From Aldrovandia affinis (Eukaryota; Chordata; Actinopteri; Notacanthiformes; Halosauridae), in assembly GCA_029706075.1 (NCBI GenBank), contig JAINUG010000018.1:1821001-1885000 (forward strand): a DNA stretch of 64,000 bases, read 5' to 3'. Below, piece by piece: positions 11,170 to 19,950 of this stretch (position 1 is the stretch's first letter; every line of letters starts with the position of its first letter). The notes below the pieces were generated by a model, which saw only the letters and a program-made list of their open reading frames with translations, ran no database searches and was not told the DNA's origin. The position numbers and the translations under genes are program-made.

Positions 11170-13031
11170 TGTGTGTGTGTGTATGTGTGTGTGTTTGCTA
11201 TAGATTATACAAATGACTACAATGATGATACACCATTTCCAGAGTGAATCAAACAACCCAGGTCAATTCTGGACCTGAAGTGGCAGAAATGTTTCCAGAT
11301 TTTGAACAACACTATGTTTAATTGTAATTTGATTATAATTATAAGGCTACATTAATTAGACAAAGATGTGCATAAGGAAGCCAGCACTTTACCGTCCAGT
11401 GTTGTAGAAAACCTGGAGGACTGTGGCTTTCTAGGGATGCGATTGCCTGCTCCCGAATAAAGGCAGCCAGAAGAAGGAAATATGAGTGAAAGAAAAGTCA
11501 ATGTAGAGATAATAAAAGATGTCAATGATGCTGGAATAGTTATTCTGTTACATCAGGATGCTACAAAGTTATGACCCATCCATCTCTTAGGGGACATGAT
11601 GTAAACAGCGCATGGAGCAGAGGGCTTATTATTCATATTAGAAGTGCCTTTTCTGTTGTGAATTAATTATTTATACGTACATATACTTAGCATGTTTAGT
11701 TCCTTTTACCGTCCTCAATGAATTAACGGCCTGGTGCATTCCGATGAGAACAAGGCTCACTTTGCTAACTTTTATGGCCTTGGGAAATTTCCTCACATCA
11801 TTAACTACAGGAAAATGCACTAATAGTTTTATAGATCTGGAAATATTCAGTAACAAACTGTTCTCGCTGAGGCAATTGTTATGTGAGCAGCATATGCTTG
11901 CTGAAGCCTCAGGCAGTAACTGTGTTGATCAAAAGTAATAATCAGATGGTTTAGCCAATATTTATTTCATTTTAAGTGCAGGAAATTATAGGCCCTTGGT
12001 CACAAATGCTCCTGATTGCTACATTAGGTCATTAGAACTAGGATTCGTGGGTGACAGAGGGGTCATGGTTTTTAACTTTTTTCCTTTTGCCTAGCCAATG
12101 ACTGTAATGAAGCCTAATTAATTAATAAAATCCTGGAAAAAAATACTGGAAAATATTCCAGGTCAGCTATCTGAATGATCCAGAATTTTGAACTAAAAAT
12201 AAGCCATTGAAATAGTAAATCTCAACTACAATACAAATAATGTATATAAATATATAAACCTTGTGCATACGTTTGTATAGATCAATCTAAATTAAGACAT
12301 ATAAGGCATATATTTCTATATATAATTATGTTATATTAATGATATAAAATGTCACTCCTTTTGAGTGTATTTGTCTGTGTCACATTAATGAGCATATGAA
12401 TGCACTGTATCTTAATTGAATGTGCTGTTGTTCTGTTGCTCTGTAACCAGTGACTACTTTCAATATTGCTTAAAAGTATATGTCCATTATGGAGTTTTCA
12501 TATATGAATGGAGAAATAATCACGCCCGCAAAAGTGCTGAGATGCAACTCTGTGTGTGTGTGCAAGCCTGTGTCTCTGTCAGCTTATACCTTAGGCCCAC
12601 TGGGCGTGTGTATGCAAAACAGTGCAGAATACACACATAATGAAGGACCCCCAGCTACCCTTATCCAACCTTCCCCCTTCGTGTTTTTTTCTTGTGGACG
12701 TTGATCTAATTTGAATATGCAAGCAAATCTGAAATTCTGTTTCTTTTCTTTAATTTGTGCTCTAATAAGTAACAAACGCCTGAAGCCTTAATGTAAAGTG
12801 TCCGGCCTTTAATGTAAATGAAGGGTGCCCTTGCAGTGTGTGCAGTAAAAATGTGTATATTGATCATTAACATACAAATTCAGTTAACTGACTGAAAAAG
12901 AGAACTTTCAGGTTTTCCCACATCAGTAGGAGTACCAGGCTGCTGTGCACATGATTATGTAATGGTTTCAGTACCACAGACACACAATTCATATTATTTT
13001 CAGATTCTGTTTGAATCTGCTTAAATAACTA
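10631..13031. other. Mostly unique stretch with one GT microsatellite
   Basis: 10680-10930 is GC-richer and non-repetitive. 11138-11196 is (TG)n with one interruption. 11980-12140 has a TAATTAATTAAT core and a CCAAT box, and could be a small conserved element. The rest is AT-rich with no recognised repeat or exon. Confidence 0.5.
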
Positions 13032-13525
13032 CAGTACCAGTCAAAAGTTTGAGTACACTTAAAATACACTTTAAATACTTGAAAATTACAAAAAACACAT
13101 GTAACAATAAACAAAAGGAACATCAAAGCAATGTTCAATAAAATGTAATTGAAAATTGAATCTTGGATTCCTCAAAATAACCACCCTTTGCTGTGATAAC
13201 AGCCTCACAAACACGGGCCATTCGGTTAATACGTTTCAGCAGGAAATCACCCGATATGTCTTCCCAGCTCTCCTGCAGCAATTCCCAGAGGCACTTGTGG
13301 GTTGCTTTGCTTTGACTGCTCTGTCCAGTACATCCCATACAAGTTCTATGGGATTGAGGTCTGGACACTGGGCAGGCCAGGTCCTTAGTTTGAGTTGTCC
13401 TTCACGTTCCCCCTTCACCGGATAGTTCTTGCAAAACTTCAAGGTGTGTTTCAGGTCATTATCTTGCTCAAGAATGAAGGAGTGCCCGCTTAGCCGTAGT
13501 CCACTAAAATTTTTGACTGGTACTA
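13032..13525 (-). mobile_element. Internally deleted Tc1-like element
   Basis: The left end CAGTACCAGTCAAAAGTT after TA is mirrored at the right by an imperfect 'aatttttgactggtact' before TA, giving Tc1/mariner-type inverted repeats and a TA target. Between them, on the minus strand, is the C-terminal part of a Tc1-like transposase, including the 'CPDLNPIE' motif with the final catalytic glutamate. The N-terminal DNA-binding domain and first two catalytic aspartates are absent. At 494 bp it is about a third of full length and non-autonomous. Confidence 0.85.
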
Positions 13526-13528
13526 TAC

Positions 13529-13815
13529 TTGTGGTCGGTTCGAAACCCAACTGCATCAGTCTGGTACTGGCCGGGAGCCCCGGGAGGCTTTGGGCTGTTC
13601 GCCCCGACGGGTGGGGGAAGGGAAAGTCGGCACAAGCTCGCCAAGGAGCAGTAGGGCGTTCCTAAAGAGCAGGTGGGAGAAGTTCATTGCCGGCCTTGGG
13701 ATAATAGCTTGACCCGGAGGACGGGCGGGGGGCTTGTGAGGGGATGGCAAATCAAAATAAATAGAGGGTTGAATTGGCTACTAAATTGGGAAAAAAACAG
13801 GGAAAAATATAAACA
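13529..13815 (+). mobile_element. SINE (tail 'attggctactaaattggg'), head truncated
   Basis: It begins within the tRNA-like head at a B-box match (ggttcgaaaccc), right beside the right end of the Tc1-like element. The body 'ctggccgggagcccc' and 'gctgttcgcccc' and the tail 'aaataaatagagggttgaat' plus 'tggctactaaattggg' match the complete copy at 63167-63568. The A-box half is missing. Confidence 0.8.
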
Positions 13816-13989
13816 AATTTAAGAAAAAAACTACTTATGTTTCGACTCACACGTGCTTATTTTCTAAAGGTACGCAAAACTAATGTTGTAAAAACTAAAG
13901 TTTTAAAATCTTTCTCTGAAAATCCAATCTCTTTGAGAAATCATGACAATTAGTGAGCAAAAAATGTAGATATGAATGTAAAGCCACTT

Positions 13990-14460
13990 AAAAGGGTACT
14001 GGGCCACCATTTGTGGCCTGTTCAGCCTGTGTCCATAGAGCATGGGATTCTGCAAGAGGGATATGATAGCACTCAATCAAGCTGAAAGTCAATCAAGCTG
14101 ATGGGAGTGGAAAACGCTGTCTCAGGTGTTGTTCCAGAATATTCAGATAGAGCTCAGATGTGGTGACTGAGAAAGCCATGACATATGGTCATACCGATGG
14201 TGCCATCCATCTCAAACCTTTCGGTTACTAATTGTGCTCTGTGAAAATCATCTCGAAAGACACCCTTCTCTGCAGGAAAGAAATTTGTTAACACGGAGTG
14301 AAGATGATCACTCAGTACCATTAAGTAAGGATTGTCATCAACATTACCTTCTAAGGGTATGAGGGCAGCCAAACAATGCCAGGAAAATGCACCCCACACC
14401 ATTACGGAACCCCCAAATTCCTTCACTGTTGTAACAACTGTCCATTTTTTGTTCAATACC
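13990..14460 (-). pseudogene. Tc1-like transposase relic (C-terminal half)
   Basis: Read on the minus strand this is the second half of a Tc1/mariner-family transposase, the DDE enzyme that cuts and joins transposon ends in the nucleus. The clear block is 'GGSVMVWGAFSW', then a PLEGNVD-type stretch and 'SDHL', then the second catalytic aspartate in an altered context (FRDDFHRAQ, with residues apparently lost between D and H). Past a stop near 14154, the C-terminal region continues to about 13990 in a degraded form with several stops. The first catalytic aspartate and the paired-type DNA-binding domain are not recognisable, and I could not find inverted repeats. It belongs to a different Tc1 subfamily from the element at 18343-19950. 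Confidence 0.7.
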
Positions 14461-15479
14461 TGTATGTATCTGATAAGTCCAAACTTAGAATTTGGTGATA
14501 AATTTAGTCTCTGTGAAATTCTCTTATAAATTCAATGGCTGAATTCAATCAACATGTATCCTTAATGTTGACTTACAAATAATGCAAGCATTAGCTTTTT
14601 TCATCACTCTCGCAGTTTGTTGAGTTCATTTTGGTGACCGCTGAACAGGAAATAACCAACACTTGCTTTTAATTATGATTCAACTATAAGGAACAAATGT
14701 TAATTGAATCCTGGACTTGGACTTGGGCTCTGATAAATTCAATCTCAGTGTGATCTTTTGCATAACACTGACTTTCCAGTAGAGGATGCGATAGGAGTAG
14801 AAGGATGTTCCACGTGTTTGACGCTACAGCTGTAAGGTTGATTTACAGCACACATCTCCATCATAGTAGCAAAGACAATGATAATCAGGAAAAATGTATG
14901 GCCATTCTGAGCCCTTGAATATCAAGGAAGTGTGCACACAGTAAGAAGAGTATATCATGGTCATTTCTGCATCTAAACCTGTTACATATCACAAGCCCTC
15001 AATGTGGGCCACGACCTCCACTAACATTTACATGTTAGATGATTATTTTAATTGACTGTCATTCCAATTGATCTGAGCGGATGGGACAGAAAGGTTTATT
15101 CACAATTTGCACTGGGATTTGAGTAATTTATCCTCTGTTGCAGATGCAGTGGGGTTAAATTGACTCCTATAACATATAATTTGCATGTAACTAATTAGCC
15201 AGTCCTGTTCAATTGCTAATTAACAGATATGGTGCCCTGTGTTTTTTGACAGAAAAGACACTCATTGTCTTTGAAATATTGACTTTTTCCTTTATATTAT
15301 CTGATTTGCATACAGTAATGAATATAAAAGTAATTAACTTCTTAATTGTCCTGAGACATTGCTCTGTCTTCTCTTGGTGCAGAATGTCTAGTGGTGAGGC
15401 GAGAAAGGTCTAGTGCATGTGGTTCTTTTGCTGTTCACTCAGAAAATAATATCCATGTAAAATCCCCCCCAAAAATGTA
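14461..15479. other. Unique AT-rich stretch
   Basis: The first 200 bases may hold decayed N-terminal Tc1 sequence, but I cannot align it. The rest shows no repeat or exon. Confidence 0.45.
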
Positions 15480-15775
15480 TTGGAAAAAAGAATTGTGCGA
15501 CTGCTTTCTGGCATCTGCATCCGGAGTGCGAGTGACCTCAAATTCCCAGCTCATCATCGGAACTGATCAGTTGTGAATAGTGCCCATTTCCACGCGCCTT
15601 TGTTGGCGGATGCATTTGCATGCCGTGCCGTTGCGTCAGCTTGTGATCGGAATAGTAATGCTGAGCTTGGCCTCCCCTGACAGCTATAAAAATCTCTTAA
15701 CTCGGAACGTAAATAAACTTCAGATTGTCTCTGAATTATGCATGCCTCCCCAGGTAAGCCGCAGTGAAATGAAAA
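15480..15775. promoter_or_regulatory. Candidate conserved non-coding island
   Basis: A non-repetitive GC-richer block contains an octamer inside a near-palindrome (ATGCATTTGCATG, near 15611-15623) and a TATA-like 'gctataaaaatc' near 15682. A splice-donor-like CAG/GTAAGC occurs near 15753, but no coding exon precedes it. Regulatory role is inferred. Confidence 0.3.
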
Positions 15776-15854
15776 AAAAAAAAAACCTTGGGCCCGCCAT
15801 GTGGGTAACGTGAAGGCATTGGCAAAAAAAGACAATATATATATACAGTATATA

Positions 15855-15980
15855 CACTATATGGCCAAAAGTCAGTGGACACCCCTACTAATTATTGAGT
15901 TCAGGTGTTTCAGCCACACCCATTGCCAACAGGTGCATAAAATCCAGCACATAGCCATGCAATCTCCACAGACAAACATT
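15855..15980 (+). mobile_element. Tc1-like element 5' end, truncated
   Basis: After TA it starts 'cactatatggccaaaagt' and continues with 'ggacacccct' and 'ttgagttcaggtgtttcag'. This is a widespread fish Tc1-like inverted repeat and 5' untranslated region. It stops abruptly at 15980, where an LTR-like fragment begins; no transposase or right end follows. Confidence 0.8.
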
Positions 15981-16163
15981 TAGAATTCAGAATTTTAAAT
16001 AGGCCTCCAAATGGCCTTCTTCTGTTCGTTAGTCCCAATCGCTTGACTCCGTTCAGGTGTGGGACCTGCAGGCTGCTGGGAAATGTAGTTTTTGGCTCAA
16101 GTGACTCCAATGCGTTGAAGGGCCAGGCAGCCATTTTCTTGGGCAGCCCCTTGGGCTGCCACA
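15981..16163 (-). mobile_element. LTR-like unit, family 1, partial copy A
   Basis: It matches the right part of the complete copy at 16183-16830, from 'ttttaaataggcct' to the terminal 'cccttgggctgccaca'. On the minus strand this is the start of the unit, TGTGGCAGCC through the TATA-like TATTTAAA. The rest, which would hold the polyA signal, is missing. A TA tract of about 19 bp separates it from copy B. Confidence 0.75.
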
Positions 16164-16182
16164 AAAATATATATATATATAT

Positions 16183-16827
16183 TGTGGTGTCCCCAGGGGT
16201 TGGGCGACACACATGGACCTTGCAGAGGGCATAGGCAAGTTCAAGAACAAGGAGGAGGCAGTATTCAAAAACAAAATGATAATTTATTATCCTATTACTT
16301 GACAACACAAAACAAAGGGAGGGGTCTTCAGGGGAATACAAACACAAAGTCCACAAATCCTATTCTCGTTGTCAAAGTCCAAAGCCAAATCCAAAATCCA
16401 GTTCGTAGTCCGCAATCCAGTCCGTAGTCAAATCCAAAGGGGGGTCCTCAAACAATCCAAATTCATACACCAAAAACACTCCAACAATCACTCTTTCTCC
16501 AAATATTGGCTGGTCAACAACTTCACAGTACTCTCTCTTTTAACAAACACTCACCAACTACTCACCAACTACTCACCAACTACTCACCAACTACTCACCA
16601 ACTACTCACCAACTACTCACCAACTACTCACCAACACTTTCCTACTCCTCTCCCAGTGTAGTGGGAATCAGCCCTTTAAATAGGCCTTGAAATGGCCTTC
16701 AGCTGGTCGTTAGTCCCGTTACTTCGTTCAGGTGTTCCTGTGGCCTGCTGGGAAATGTAGTGTTTTCAGGCTTCCATGTGTTGTAGGCCAGGCAGCCATT
16801 TCCTTGTGCCCAGCCCCTTGGGCTGCC

Positions 16828-16830
<3 letters not shown>
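16183..16830 (-). mobile_element. LTR-like unit, family 1, complete copy B
   Basis: The unit is bounded by TGTGG and CCACA and flanked on both sides by (TA)n, with ATAT adjoining each end. Its ends form an imperfect inverted repeat: TGTGGTGTCCCCAGGGGTTG against TGTGGCAGCCCAAGGGGCTG. Read on the minus strand it has LTR architecture: it starts TG, has a TATA-like TATTTAAAGG about 150 bases in, an AATAAATTAT polyA signal about 90 bases before the end, and ends CA. No internal coding region adjoins it, so a solo LTR is the simplest reading; a non-autonomous DNA transposon is the alternative. The related copy at 51291-51877 has a 4-bp target duplication. Confidence 0.65.
16550..16636. repeat. 11-bp minisatellite inside LTR-like copy B
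   Basis: About eight tandem copies of 'caccaactact' are present. The related copy at 51291-51877 lacks this expansion, so it arose after the copies separated. Confidence 0.95.
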
Positions 16831-16881
<51 letters not shown>

Positions 16882-17035
16882 TAAAAAAATATATATTAAT
16901 ATTTCCCCATAATTCTGGGCCCCATGCGACATTTGGGCCCTAGGCCCAGGCCTTGTCTGCCTATGCGGAGATCCTGCCCTGTATGGATGTACTCTGTCAC
17001 CTCTCCCCGATAAATATAAATATATATATATATAT
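16831..17035. repeat. TA tract and hAT-end-like fragment
   Basis: 16831-16900 is (AT)n with an AT-rich continuation. 16911-16982 reads 'gggccccatgcgacatttgg' and then 'ctgcctatgcggagatcctg', ending CCCTG. On the minus strand it starts CAGGGCAGGAT, resembling a common fish hAT terminal repeat. 17008-17035 is a second TA tract. The hAT reading is tentative. Confidence 0.5.
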
Positions 17036-17525
17036 TGTGGCCAAGGACAGCAGTCACGGAGGCGGGGCACAGACAAGCCATGAATTCAGGAACTTACTTG
17101 ATTTATTTTACAGGGGAAAACTCAAAGGCAAAAAGGGTGCAAACAAACGTCTTTAAAGTGGCAGTGCACAAAGGGCCCATGGCTATTGGAGACTCAGGAG
17201 GGTGAAGTAGATGTCTCGTCTAGCCTCAGGGTTCGCTTAATAGTTAGTCAGGTAGTTTGGAGTGAAAAAGAATTCCCCAAGTGAAGGTGGCAGCAGCTTT
17301 CTTAGGGCCGGAGCTTGTTAGCCTGACCCATTGCAGCTGGCTTCACTCGAGAAATTCCCTCTCGTTATTAGATAATTGGCCTTTGTGGCTCTGTCCATGG
17401 TGGAGTGGAGGGTGAGGATGCCAGCACTGCCCATGGTGCTGGAGGTGCTTCAGGTTGGGGAGGGTGACAGCGCAGGTTCCTTCCTGCATAAGTGGGTGGG
17501 CAGGGTCCTTGTTTCCTGCACCACA
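17036..17525 (-). mobile_element. LTR-like unit, family 2
   Basis: A 490-bp unit bounded by TGTGG and CCACA lies between TA tracts. On the minus strand it starts TGTGGTGCAGG, contains AATAAA in 'gtaaaataaatcaagtaagt' about 75 bases before its end, and ends CACA. The interior shares no obvious sequence with family 1, yet the termini, polyA placement and TA-tract location are similar. I read it as a second solo-LTR-like family; no partner LTR or internal region is visible. Confidence 0.5.
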
Positions 17526-17542
17526 GTATATATATATATACA

Positions 17543-18090
17543 CAGTTGGGTCCAAATGTCTGAGTCCACTACCAACATCTGTTTGTTTTCATTGTTCATT
17601 GAAAACTAAGACAACGTTTTTACTCATGTGGTATTTGTTGTACAAGAATGTTATAAAACACTGATACAAACAAAAAAAATGTTTGTTTGAGAAAGGATGG
17701 TATGAAATTGAAATATCTATACATATTTTGTTTCCCCGCCATTTCCTTTCATTTCTTCAAAATGTTGTGACACCTTATTTTTCATTTAAGTTTTAATACA
17801 TGGACATTCCTAATACACAGTGTAAGTTGTTTTGGTCTCATAACAATTAATACTGGATATAGACATAATTAATATGGTCCTCTATGTGTTCTCATTGCTA
17901 CTGCAGGTGCTTTAATCTTGAAAAAGGACACTTCCATTGCAAAGTTTTTTGCAACTGTTTGTAATTATGTCAGCAGAGCTTAGTGAAGTAGTTAGAGGTC
18001 AAATTGTTCTCCTGAGTAAAAATGTTGTGAAAGTTTTTGATGAATGATGAAAACAAACAGATATTGGAAGTGGACTCAAGTGGTCAGTAC
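17543..18090. mobile_element. Tc1-like MITE with long inverted repeats
   Basis: The ends pair over roughly 80 bases. Left 'gagtccactaccaacatctg' and the following 'tttgttttcatt' are mirrored near 18045-18080, and farther in 'tttttactca' is mirrored near 18018. The interior has no transposase. TA lies next to the left end; the exact right end is blurred, near 18090. Confidence 0.8.
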
Positions 18091-18093
18091 AAA

Positions 18094-18344
18094 AGTTCCA
18101 AAACACAATCAGCAATCCCACAACACTCTTCACAACCACCAACCTACTCCCTCCCAGTGTGACACAAACGAATGATCCAAATGGTCTTCAGCTGTTTGTA
18201 GTCAGCTTGTAGTCAGCAATCGCTTGACTTGGTTCAGGTGTGGGACTGCAGGCTGCTGGGTACTGTAGTTCTTCTTCCTCCAGTGGCTCCCAAGAATGAA
18301 AGGGCCAGGCAGCCATTTCCTGGTGCAGCCCCTTGGGATGCACA
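18094..18344 (-). mobile_element. LTR-like unit, family 1, partial copy D
   Basis: Sequence from 'acctactccctcccagtgtg' to 'cagccccttgggatgcaca' matches the right half of copy B. The terminal CCACA has lost a C and abuts the Tc1-like element at 18343, so that transposon apparently inserted at the edge of this unit. The left half is missing; the MITE lies on that side. Confidence 0.7.
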
Positions 18345-19950
18345 ATGGGGGAAATAAGTATTGAACACATCAAGATTTTGTCCAGTAAATGTATTTCCAA
18401 TGAGCCTATTCAAGTGAAATTTGCACCAGACTTTGGTATTAACTCAAAAAATTCAGACAAAAAATCGAAACATTAAAGTCCATATGTAAATAAAGTTATG
18501 TGTAATAACGTGGAATGAAACAGAAAAAAAAAGAATTGAACACACTAAGAAAAAGCAGTACACCACAGCAAGGAAAGGCAAGGAACCAGCTGAAAACCAT
18601 AACTAATTAGGAGGCAACTCTACCTCCAATCTATGCTAATTAATGTCAGCTGGGTTAGAATATATTGATGGGCTATAAAAGGTTTTTTTTGTTACCAAGG
18701 TGCCACACAAGAAACATCTAATGATGGGTAAAAGCAAAGAGCTCTCTCAAGACCTTCGCAACCAGATTGTTGCAAAACATGAAAATGGAATTGGCTACAG
18801 ACGTATTTCACAACTTCTGAATCTTCCAGTAAGCACCATTGGGGGCATTATCCGAAAGTGGAAGCAACATCACTCCACCATCAACCGGCCATGCACAGGA
18901 GCTCCTCGCAAGATTTCTGATCAGGGAGTCAGAAGGATACTTAGAAGAGTAGCCAAAGAGCCAAGGACCACTAGGAAAGAGCTCCAGAAAGACTTGGAGG
19001 CAGCAGGTACAACTGTGACAGAAAGGACAGTAGGCCATGCACTCCACCGCCATGGCCTCTGTGCACGCTCAGCCCGCAAGACTCCACTACTGAAAAAAAG
19101 ACATGTTAAAGCTCGTTTAAAGTTTGCCAAACAACATTTGGACAAACCAGTGAACTACTGGGAGCATGTACTCTGGTCAGATGAGACCAAAATTGAACTT
19201 TTTGGCTGTCACACAACACACCATGTTTGGAGGAGAAATGGCACTGCACATCACTATACCAACAGTGAAGTTTGGAGGTGGAAGTATCATGATGCGGGAC
19301 TGTTTCTCCTCTCGTGGTACTGGCAGACTTCATATTATTGAAGGAACAATGAATGGAGCCATGTACAGAGAGATTCTTGAGATGAACCTGCTGCCATCCA
19401 CCAGGATGCTGAGGATGAGACATGGGTGGACCTTCCAGTAGGACAACGATCCAAAGCATACAGCAAAGGAAACTCGCAATTGGTTTCAGAGAAAGAAAAT
19501 CAACTTGTTGGAATGGCCCAGTCAATCACCTGACTTAAACACAATTGAACATTTGTGGAAGCATCTGAAGATCCAGATTCACAAGAGGGCCCCCCGAAAT
19601 CTTCAAGATTTAAAGACAATCTGTGTAGAGGAATGGGCCAAAATCACACCTGAATACTGTGGGCGATTAGTTACTTAATACAGAAAGCGCCTTGAAGCTG
19701 TCATTACAAACAAAGGCTTCTCCACTAAGTATTGAATTAATTTCAGTTAATGTGTTCAATACTTTTTTCCTATGTCATTCCACTTTATTACACATAACTT
19801 TATTTACATATGGACTTTAATGTTTAGATTTTTTGTCTGGATTTCTTGAGTTAATACCAAAGTCTGGTGCAAATTTCACTTGAATGACCTCATTGGAAAT
19901 ACATTTACTGTGAAAAATGTTGATGTGTTCAATACTTATTTCCCCCATTG
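18343..19950 (+). mobile_element. Tc1-like transposon, near full length
   Basis: The left end (caatgggggaaataagtatt) and right end (aatacttatttcccccattg) are exact reverse complements, and pairing continues imperfectly for roughly 200 bases, for example 'gtccatatgtaaataaagtt' mirrored near 19800. The right flank is TA; the left flank is CA, probably a mutated TA. The 1.6-kb length fits a complete Tc1-like element. One transposase gene occupies the interior and is broken. Confidence 0.95.
18724..19735 (+). pseudogene. Tc1-like transposase, frameshifted
   Basis: This encoded a DDE transposase of about 335 residues, which excises and reinserts the element by binding its inverted repeats in the nucleus. 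From the ATG at 18724, just after an upstream in-frame ATG, the first part holds the helix-turn-helix pair (SKELSQDLRNQIV onward, then RGVRRI-type second domain) and the first catalytic aspartate in '[12 protein letters not shown]'. A frameshift near 19250 moves the frame to the block with 'GGGSIMM' and '[11 protein letters not shown]'. A stop then replaces the glutamine just before the second catalytic aspartate (DNDPKH, near 19440). The catalytic glutamate lies in '[11 protein letters not shown]' near 19550. A further stop falls near 19677. All three catalytic residues can be found, but the gene cannot be read through. The damage is light, so the copy is moderately young. Confidence 0.9.

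Noticed and set aside
15745-15765. Splice donor CAG/GTAAGC suggesting an exon
   Set aside because: No acceptor or coding frame with a domain precedes it; single donor-like sites are common by chance.
18343-19950. An active Tc1-like transposon
   Set aside because: The inverted repeats are well kept, but the transposase has a frameshift near 19250 and stops near 19440 and 19677, so this copy cannot make its own enzyme.
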